A DNA stretch of 5,050 bases from Frankiales bacterium (lineage in GTDB: Bacteria; Actinomycetota; Actinomycetes; JAFAQI01): positions 1 to 5,050 of the forward strand of contig JAFAQI010000082.1 of assembly GCA_019246495.1 (NCBI GenBank), read 5' to 3'. The notes under the pieces are model-generated. The model had not been told where the DNA came from, ran no database searches, and saw nothing but the letters and a program-made list of their open reading frames with translations. How positions within the stretch are numbered: the first letter of the stretch is position 1; each line of letters begins with the position of its first letter. Shown here piece by piece: positions 1 through 4,426 of the stretch. A program made the translations under genes and the position numbers.

Positions 1-82
1 GTGCTCGACAACCACTCCGGAAGGTTCACGGCGCCTATCCTGCCCAAGTGGTGGGACAGAGTGTGGCGAGGCGCACCCTCCG
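1..82. other. upstream flank of the cysteine-cluster gene; no gene recognised
   Basis: This stretch lies between the window edge and the first gene. The plus frame open from base 1 (GTG) runs into the next gene in another frame and gives an Arg/Pro-rich shadow, so I do not call it. TATCCT at 36-41 is the only -10-like hexamer, which would give a leader of about 35 bases, but I find no matching -35 at the usual spacing. A weak purine-rich GAGG at 68-71 could serve as ribosome binding site for the ATG at 83, although its spacing is long. Any promoter or upstream operon partner may lie outside the window. Confidence 0.3.
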
Positions 83-403
83 ATGACCGCGTGTTCGGCC
101 TGCGGCGACTGCTGCGACCCGGTCTGGTATCCGTGGGGCGCCGCCGACATCCGCCAGGCCGCGTCGCGCGCGGCATCCGGATCCGACCTGGCCTTCGCCG
201 CCGAGCACTGGCACGCGACCGGCGAACGTCGCGGCGACCTGCACGCCTATCGCTGCGACCGGTTCGACCCCGCGACACGACTGTGCACGGCGCATGACGA
301 CCGGCCGCCGATCTGCCGTGGCTATCCCTGGTACGACGAACCCCCCGACCACCGTCTCGTCGTACTCCCGGAGCGTTGCGCGTTCCAGGCCGACCGCAGG
401 TGA
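83..403 (+). CDS. YkgJ-family cysteine-cluster protein (putative Zn/Fe-chelating)
   Basis: A 106-residue soluble protein with eight cysteines: C4, C7, C10 and C11 in a CxxCGDCC cluster at the N-terminus, then C58, C68, C78 (in RPPICRGYPW, 74-83) and C98 (ERC). This arrangement, an N-terminal CxxCxxCC followed by spaced cysteines and an 'RPxxCRxYP' motif, is typical of the YkgJ/UPF0153 family, predicted to bind zinc or an iron-sulfur cluster; the biochemical role is generally unknown. No signal peptide or membrane segment is seen. The ATG at 83 was chosen because the cysteine cluster begins at residue 4. The stop TGA overlaps the GTG of the downstream RNA methyltransferase, so the two genes are almost certainly co-transcribed and translationally coupled. 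That context suggests, but does not show, a link to RNA modification or simple co-expression. Family call is firm; function is not. Confidence 0.9.
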   Translation: MTACSACGDCCDPVWYPWGAADIRQAASRAASGSDLAFAAEHWHATGERRGDLHAYRCDRFDPATRLCTAHDDRPPICRGYPWYDEPPDHRLVVLPERCAFQADRR

Positions 404-1002
404 CCATCGGGGTCGGGCCGCATCCCGAGCCATGGCCGGATGACGACCGGCTCGACCCGGAGCTGCTCGCCGAGGGCGACCGGCGCAACGTCATCGATAA
501 CTACCGCTACTGGCGCCGGGCTGCGATCATCGCCGACCTCGACTCGCGGCGGCACCCGTTCCACGTCGCCGTCGAGAACTTCCAGCACGACTTCAACATC
601 GGCGCCGTCGTGCGCAACGCCAACGCGTTCCTCGCCGCGGAAGTGCACATCATCGGCAACCGCAGGTGGAACCGGCGCGGTGCGATGGTCACCGATGCCT
701 ACCAGCACGTGCGGCACCACCCCGACATCGCGACGTTCGTCAGCTGGTGCGCCGACAATGTGCTCCCGGTCATCGGTATCGACAACCTGCCCGGCTCACG
801 ATCCATCATCGACGCGGAGCTTCCGAAGGCGTGCGTGATGGTCTTCGGCCAGGAGGGGCCGGGCCTGTCCGACGAGGTACGACGACACTGCACCGCGGTG
901 TTGCACATCCCGCAGTTCGGCTCCACGCGCTCGATCAACGCAGGTGTCGCAAGCGGCATCGCGATGTATGAGTGGATCCGCCGCCACGGCGATCACGACT
1001 GA
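400..1002 (+). CDS. TrmH/SpoU-family RNA 2'-O-ribose methyltransferase
   Basis: A 200-residue SPOUT methyltransferase expected to use S-adenosylmethionine to methylate a ribose 2'-OH in tRNA or rRNA in the cytoplasm; the substrate cannot be read from sequence. All three SpoU motifs are present. Motif 1 is around 60-74 (N60 and R72 in NIGAVVRNAN). Motif 2 is around 147-158 (VFGQEGPGLS, with E152). Motif 3 is around 170-187 (IPQFG, then SINAGVASG, with S178 and N180), where many relatives have SLNVSVA. These form the trefoil-knot cofactor site, and the enzyme should be a dimer. The length fits a minimal TrmH-type enzyme without an added RNA-binding domain; the first ~40 residues are a variable extension. 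GTG at 400 was preferred over an in-frame TTG at 376 because it overlaps the upstream stop as GTGA, a classic coupling arrangement. No strong Shine-Dalgarno sequence is visible. Its last bases overlap the likely promoter region of the next gene. Confidence 0.93.
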   Translation: MTIGVGPHPEPWPDDDRLDPELLAEGDRRNVIDNYRYWRRAAIIADLDSRRHPFHVAVENFQHDFNIGAVVRNANAFLAAEVHIIGNRRWNRRGAMVTDAYQHVRHHPDIATFVSWCADNVLPVIGIDNLPGSRSIIDAELPKACVMVFGQEGPGLSDEVRRHCTAVLHIPQFGSTRSINAGVASGIAMYEWIRRHGDHD

Positions 1003-1013
1003 GCTGTGCGCCG

Positions 1014-1019
1014 TACGAT
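1014..1019 (+). promoter_or_regulatory. putative -10 box (TACGAT) of a leaderless promoter
   Basis: TACGAT matches the actinobacterial TANNNT -10 consensus and occupies exactly -12 to -7 if the A of the ATG at 1026 is +1. The only sequence between box and start codon is CCCCCA, with no ribosome binding site. This fits a leaderless transcript beginning at the ATG. The expected -35 position (around 991-996, GATCAC, inside the end of the methyltransferase gene) is a poor match, so the call rests on the -10 and its spacing. Confidence 0.55.
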
Positions 1020-1025
1020 CCCCCA

Positions 1026-1736
1026 ATGCCTTCCCGCACCGCCGTGAGTCAGCGCAAGAAGTCGTCCGCCACGCATCCCGCACTCACCGACGCCGACGTC
1101 GCGTCGCTGCGCGCGAAGCTGTCGGCCGGCGAGAAGCCGCGGGTGATCGTCCGCGCCGCATCGGCGGCCGTTCCGTCGGGCACCCGCGGCAACGTCATCC
1201 GGCTCGGCAACCCGTCGGAGGGCGAGTTCATCGTGGTCCGGTTGGGTCGCGACGAGGTGCCGTTCGCGCCGTCGGAGCTTGCCCTGACAACCCGGCCGAA
1301 GAACGCCGCAACCGCGTCGGCGCCCGCGCCCGCCAAGCGCTCGGCGAGCGCGCCGAAGAAGACCGCCGCTCGCACGACAACGACAACGACACCGGCCAAG
1401 ACCACGGCGACCGCGAGCAAGTCGACGCGCGGCCGCGCGCGCGGCCGGTCCGGTCGCAAGACGCCACCGCCGCTGACGGTCACGTTGAGGTTCGGCGACG
1501 GCACGTGGACGGTTGAGGCGCAGCGCGGTGCTCGCCGGCTGGCGCGCGCGAGCGCACTGCGGCCCGGTGCGGTGAAGGCGTTCGCCGACCATGTCGACGA
1601 ACCGGCGGTCCGTGAAGCACTGACTGAGACCGTCGAGTCGTGCCGCGCGGTCGTCGAGGAGCGCGCCGCGAAGCTGCGGGCCGAGCTGTCGGCCGCGGAA
1701 GCCGCGCTCAAGGAGTACGAAGCGGGCCGCCGCTGA
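1026..1736 (+). CDS. hypothetical protein with histone-H1-like linker (possible DUF6319-type)
   Basis: A 236-residue protein of unknown function with three zones. Residues 19-88 form a compact domain: a helix (DADVASLRAKLSAGEKPRV) followed by beta-rich sequence ending in the acidic/hydrophobic DEVPFAPSELAL. I recall similar N-termini in actinobacterial proteins labelled DUF6319, but this is from memory. Residues 91-147 are a disordered Ala/Lys/Thr/Pro/Arg linker (KRSASAPKKTAAR, six threonines, RGRARGRSGRK), like histone H1 tails and nucleic-acid-binding tails of actinobacterial nucleoid proteins. Residues 150-236 carry a short beta stretch (LTVTLRFGDGTWTVEA) and a C-terminal coiled coil (about 194-233). 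There is no signal peptide or membrane segment. ATG 1026 was chosen over the upstream ATG at 972, which lies inside the methyltransferase gene and adds 18 unrelated residues. The gap of 23 bases to the upstream gene and the TACGAT box suggest its own promoter, with possible read-through. DNA or RNA binding is inferred only from the basic linker. Confidence 0.85.
   Translation: MPSRTAVSQRKKSSATHPALTDADVASLRAKLSAGEKPRVIVRAASAAVPSGTRGNVIRLGNPSEGEFIVVRLGRDEVPFAPSELALTTRPKNAATASAPAPAKRSASAPKKTAARTTTTTTPAKTTATASKSTRGRARGRSGRKTPPPLTVTLRFGDGTWTVEAQRGARRLARASALRPGAVKAFADHVDEPAVREALTETVESCRAVVEERAAKLRAELSAAEAALKEYEAGRR
1374..1391 (+). repeat. three tandem in-frame ACGACA hexamers coding Thr6
   Basis: ACGACA is repeated three times without error at 1374-1379, 1380-1385 and 1386-1391. 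It lies in frame and encodes T117-T122 in the basic linker of the 236-residue protein. Adding or losing a unit would change the protein by two threonines without a frameshift. The use of ACA codons is unusual for such a GC-rich gene. Confidence 0.8.
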
Positions 1737-1740
1737 GCGG

Positions 1741-2886
1741 TCAGCTCACCGGCTTGCCGCGCACCGCCCTGGCATCCGTGACGCCGGTCGCGTCCGACGC
1801 GACACGGTTCGGTGGTCGCTGTGGTGGGATCGGCTCAGCCGCCCACCGCCGCGGGCCCGACCACAGCGCAGGCACGGCATCGGTGAGCCAGGCGAGCTGG
1901 TAGGCCACCTGCTCGTAGTTGGCCCGCCACCCGCGGAAGTGCGGCCAGGCCTCCTCGGCAGTCCGCTCGACCGGGAACCCGACATCGACGAGGCGCTGCA
2001 CGCCCGCGGCGTAGTCGTCGTAGGACAGCAGCAGGTCGGCGTCCGGGTCGGCGTCCCACTCAACGTCGAGCGCCACCGCGACCGCGATCTGCCGCAGTGC
2101 AGTGAACCCCATCCGCAAGCAGAGCCGCGGCTCGATCCGGTCGCGGCTCGGGCACAACGACAGCAGCAACGCGGCGCCGTCCATCACCGACAGCAGGCCC
2201 ACCAGCCACGACGACATCGGTTGCGGCGAGCGGAAGCGCACGAGCACTGGATAGTTCGCGTGGCTCTCCGCCAGGTCGGCGCACCAGCGCTCCCACAGCG
2301 CGAAGAACTCCGGCAGGTCATCGGTGCGCGCGCGCATGCCGTAACGGGTTCGCGCGAGAAGCTCCGGTCCCCACGGCGGCGAACCGGCGCGCGAGTCGAG
2401 AAGCGTCACCTCTGTCTCGCGGCGGTTGAACGCGGCGTACAACGTCGGCAGGTAGGCGATCTGCACCGCGACCACGATCAGCCCGCAACCCGCGGCAAGG
2501 ATGTCGAGAATTGTCGGCGCGGGCGTCGCGGTCGCGTCGAAGCCGAGCGTGAACATCGAGCTCGCGGCCTCACGACCCGCACCACCCAGCGTCTCGTGCC
2601 ACGGCCACAGCAGCATGGTGAATCCGGCGAGGAACGCCAGCATCCACGCGACAAGGATGGCGACGAGGTACGCCGCTGCCTGCGCCGACAGTACGCGGTC
2701 ACGTGAGGGGTAGTCGTCGGTCCGGCGAAGCACGAGCTGGAACGTCCGGTCGACCGCGCGGTCGACGACGCGGCTCATGCCCCCGGGGCGAGCGCGCGGG
2801 ATGACGAGCGTCCGCAGCACCGACACCGCAGTGGCGACCACGAGGAAGCCGCCGATGACGGCGACGATGTCGCGGACCGCTTGCAC
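1741..2886 (-). CDS. membrane protein with K+-channel-like TM-pore-TM segment
   Basis: A 381-residue protein I do not recognise by name. Visible parts: a first membrane helix at about 7-28 ending in the basic RTLVIPRARPGG; a cytosolic linker 31-66; a second helix at about 70-95 (AAYLVAILVAWMLAFLAGFT); a short re-entrant-looking stretch 102-117 (GAGREAASSMFTLGFD); a third helix at about 126-150; and a soluble, helix-rich C-terminal region 155-381. The order helix, pore loop, helix resembles two-TM ion channels, and T113-L114-G115-F116-D117 resembles the potassium filter TVGYGD with one glycine missing. Ion conduction is therefore possible but unproved; a degenerate, non-conducting relative is as likely. 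The C-terminal region has an alternating Asp run (D278, D280, D282, D284) and a Pro-rich end. GTG 2886 lies 12 bases after the stop of the carboxypeptidase gene on the same strand, with no Shine-Dalgarno sequence in the gap, implying one operon and probable coupling. The 3' end is 4 bases from a convergent gene. Confidence 0.85.
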   Translation of the reverse strand: MQAVRDIVAVIGGFLVVATAVSVLRTLVIPRARPGGMSRVVDRAVDRTFQLVLRRTDDYPSRDRVLSAQAAAYLVAILVAWMLAFLAGFTMLLWPWHETLGGAGREAASSMFTLGFDATATPAPTILDILAAGCGLIVVAVQIAYLPTLYAAFNRRETEVTLLDSRAGSPPWGPELLARTRYGMRARTDDLPEFFALWERWCADLAESHANYPVLVRFRSPQPMSSWLVGLLSVMDGAALLLSLCPSRDRIEPRLCLRMGFTALRQIAVAVALDVEWDADPDADLLLSYDDYAAGVQRLVDVGFPVERTAEEAWPHFRGWRANYEQVAYQLAWLTDAVPALWSGPRRWAAEPIPPQRPPNRVASDATGVTDARAVRGKPVS

Positions 2887-2898
2887 GCGGGAAGTGTG

Positions 2899-4269
2899 TC
2901 AGCCCGTGTAGCGGCGGAGCAGCAGCACGGCCTTGTCGGTCGCCTTCTCGGCGGCCGCGAGGCTGTGCACTCCGGTCGTGATGATGGAGAACGTCACCGC
3001 GTGCCCGGCGGCGTCGACGGTGTAGCCGGACAGTGCGGTCGTGTGGTCGAGGGTCCCGGTCTTGGCGAAAACCAAACCCGCGGCCGGCGTGTGGCAGAAG
3101 CGGTGCTTGAGCGTGCCGTACTTGCAGCCCACCGGCAGCGATGCGTGCAGCAATGCATAGGCCGCGGCGTGCCGCGCCGCGTAGTGCAGCAGCGTCACCT
3201 CACCCTGCGCGGTCTCGTGGTCGCTGTAGGACAACCCCGAGCCGTCCGTCGCCTTGCTGGTCCCGGTGATGCCGGCGCTCTGCTCGAGCGACGCAACGCG
3301 GGCGTGCCCGCCGGCGATCGTCAGCAGCTGTTCGGCGTAGAAGTTGTCCGAGATCCGCAGCGTCTGCTTCACGAGCACCCGCAGCGGGCGGGAGCGATGC
3401 CGGGCGAGCACGTGCCCGGTTGCCCCGCCGCGGACGACCGTGTCGTTGCGCGCGATGCTCACCCCGGCCTGCCGGATGTGCTGGCGCAGCAGCCGCAGGT
3501 TTGCGGACGTGGGGTCAGCGATGTAGGTCGAGTCGTGCCGCCACACGTCCTCATAGACCGGGAACGCCGAGAGCGGGCCGACCTCGTCCGGGATGTAGTC
3601 GCTCTTCCAGCCGGCCCGCCGCGTGTTCGTGGGCAGCGTCCCGATGTCGAGCACGAGGTGGCCGGTGACATGGCGGACCCCCGCGTCGCGCAGCTGCCGA
3701 GCGAGGTCGCTGAAGTCGCGGATGAGCATCGAGGGGTCAGCTGTGGCGTGGACGACGAGGTCGCCCGCGACGGTGCCGTTGACCGGTGAGTTGGCGGCGG
3801 TGATCGTCGTGACGAGCCGCCGGTTCGGTTGGTCGAGCAGCACGGGAAGCGTCGTGAACAGCTTCTGCGTCGACGCGGGACGAAGCGCGGTGGTGGGACC
3901 GAGGCTCACGACGCGGCCGACGCCGGCGACGTCGACGACGATGCCGTAACGCCGCGCGCTCGACCGGCTCATCCGGTCGGCGACCCGCGCCTGCAACGAC
4001 GGGTCGATGGCCCGGTGGACTGCGGGGGCAGGGCGCGCCTCGGCGACGTGCACCGCCTGCGGGTGGTGTCGCGCTGCGACGTGATGGGCCGGCGATGCGA
4101 CATGGTGCGGCTGCGGCCGGACGGGATCCTGCCGGATGTCGTGCCGTACGGCGACCGCGCCCGCGTGGCCGGGACCGGCCGCGATGGCGACGCCAGCGGC
4201 GACGAGAGCGATCGCCACTGCGCCCGACCCGACGCCGACGGCATGCCGGGTCGACCGCGAGGAGGGCAT
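2899..4269 (-). CDS. dacB: D-alanyl-D-alanine carboxypeptidase/endopeptidase, PBP4 type (peptidase S13)
   Basis: A 456-residue secreted penicillin-binding protein that would trim the terminal D-Ala of peptidoglycan stem peptides and/or cut peptide cross-links outside the membrane. The three active-site motifs are present: S133-T-Q-K136 (SxxK, nucleophile S133), S307-D-N309 (SxN) and K403-T-G405 (KTG). The S13 signature DGSGLS lies at 342-347. The N-terminus is a signal peptide or anchor: basic MPSSRSTRH, hydrophobic core about 11-32, and a likely cleavage after A36-G-A38. Residues 43-86 are a His/Pro/Ala-rich linker before the catalytic domain, which begins near 90. C382 and C392 flank the GTLKHRF stretch and could form a disulfide. 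Length matches the actinobacterial S13 enzymes such as mycobacterial Rv3627c. ATG 4269 is the only usable in-frame start before an upstream in-frame stop, and it lacks a Shine-Dalgarno sequence. It leads an operon with the downstream membrane protein and is divergent from the ligase gene. Confidence 0.95.
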   Translation of the reverse strand: MPSSRSTRHAVGVGSGAVAIALVAAGVAIAAGPGHAGAVAVRHDIRQDPVRPQPHHVASPAHHVAARHHPQAVHVAEARPAPAVHRAIDPSLQARVADRMSRSSARRYGIVVDVAGVGRVVSLGPTTALRPASTQKLFTTLPVLLDQPNRRLVTTITAANSPVNGTVAGDLVVHATADPSMLIRDFSDLARQLRDAGVRHVTGHLVLDIGTLPTNTRRAGWKSDYIPDEVGPLSAFPVYEDVWRHDSTYIADPTSANLRLLRQHIRQAGVSIARNDTVVRGGATGHVLARHRSRPLRVLVKQTLRISDNFYAEQLLTIAGGHARVASLEQSAGITGTSKATDGSGLSYSDHETAQGEVTLLHYAARHAAAYALLHASLPVGCKYGTLKHRFCHTPAAGLVFAKTGTLDHTTALSGYTVDAAGHAVTFSIITTGVHSLAAAEKATDKAVLLLRRYTG

Positions 4270-4275
4270 GAGGAG

Positions 4276-4281
4276 ATCTTC
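4276..4281 (-). promoter_or_regulatory. weak -10-like box (GAAGAT) for a leaderless carboxypeptidase mRNA
   Basis: Read on the minus strand, GAAGAT lies at -12 to -7 from the ATG at 4269, keeping the key A at position 2 and T at position 6 of TANNNT. The following CTCCTC is anti-Shine-Dalgarno-like, so a leadered start at this ATG would be poorly served. The first base mismatches and no -35 is visible, so this is a candidate only. It competes with the CATGAT box further upstream (4357-4362). Confidence 0.3.
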
Positions 4282-4321
4282 GGCAACGCGGACGGCGACC
4301 CGCAGCCGAACGAGGCATCTG

Positions 4322-4335
4322 TGACCTTTCGGTCA
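4322..4335 (-). promoter_or_regulatory. short dyad TGACC-N4-GGTCA; GAAA-tetraloop hairpin in minus-strand RNA
   Basis: The two perfect 5-base arms are 4322-4326 and 4331-4335. Transcribed toward the carboxypeptidase gene, the sequence is UGACC-GAAA-GGUCA, a stem closed by C-G with a GNRA-type GAAA loop, a class known to be unusually stable. It lies about 52 bases before the ATG at 4269. Alternatively, as DNA it is a 14-base operator-like palindrome between divergent genes. It has no U-tract, so I do not call it a terminator. Confidence 0.4.
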
Positions 4336-4354
4336 GTCCCTGCCTGCTTCGCGG

Positions 4355-4422
4355 CGATCATGGTGTTGGCGACACGATTCGGGGCCGATCTGCCCTCCGG
4401 AGCGCAGCGAACGCCATGATCG
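4355..4422. repeat. inverted pair of a 13-mer (AACRCCATGATCG) between divergent genes
   Basis: AACGCCATGATCG at 4410-4422 (plus strand) is repeated as AACACCATGATCG on the minus strand at 4367-4355, 12 of 13 bases identical, with 42 bases between the arms. Each copy points toward its own gene: the plus copy toward the ligase start 4 bases later, the minus copy toward the carboxypeptidase. Each contains the -10-like hexamer CATGAT. They may be paired promoter cores or two half-sites for one regulator. Confidence 0.6.
4415..4420 (+). promoter_or_regulatory. putative -10 box (CATGAT) for a leaderless ligase mRNA
   Basis: CATGAT occupies exactly -12 to -7 from the GTG at 4427, with A at position 2 and T at position 6 as in TANNNT; only the first base differs from TATGAT. 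No Shine-Dalgarno sequence lies at working distance from the GTG; the nearest purine run, GGAG at 4399-4402, is about 24 bases upstream. The box is part of the repeated 13-mer. No -35 match is seen. Confidence 0.45.
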
Positions 4423-4426
4423 TCGG

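Noticed and set aside
36..41. TATCCT as the promoter of the cysteine-cluster gene
   Set aside because: No -35 at a usable spacing and only a loose match; kept as a remark on the flank, not as a feature.
1427..1442. GC-only palindrome GCGCGGCCGCGC followed by alternating GC, possible Z-DNA or structural site
   Set aside because: It simply encodes the RGRARGR part of the basic linker with GC-preferred codons; no independent evidence for a function.
1049..1711. 220-codon minus-strand open frame opposite the H1-like protein
   Set aside because: Ser/Arg/Ala-rich shadow; the plus frame has a better promoter, a structured domain order and a coiled coil.
1734..1748. Hairpin TGAGC-GGTCA-GCTCA spanning both convergent stop codons, a possible bidirectional terminator
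   Set aside because: Only a 5-base stem, with no extension and no T-tract on either side; short dyads like this are common in GC-rich DNA.
1939..2706. 255-codon plus-strand open frame opposite the membrane protein gene
   Set aside because: Arg/Gln/His-rich shadow translation with no recognisable motif, fully inside a gene with clear membrane helices on the other strand.
2881..3789. 302-codon plus-strand open frame opposite the carboxypeptidase gene
   Set aside because: The minus strand carries the complete S13 active-site motifs; this frame is low-complexity Arg/Val/Gly antisense, as expected in high-GC DNA.
3737..4318. Minus-strand frame from ATG 4318 with an AAAGG sequence about 6 bases upstream
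   Set aside because: The product is almost entirely Arg/Pro/Ala and overlaps the signal peptide and catalytic domain of the carboxypeptidase in another frame; the AAAGG is part of the GAAA dyad.
4270..4426. DNA-damage (SOS or PafBC-type) promoter site before the ligase, expected if it were a repair-induced gene
   Set aside because: I find no TCGAAC-N4-GTTCGA-like palindrome and no convincing TTGTC-R-GTG element at the right distance from a -10 box.
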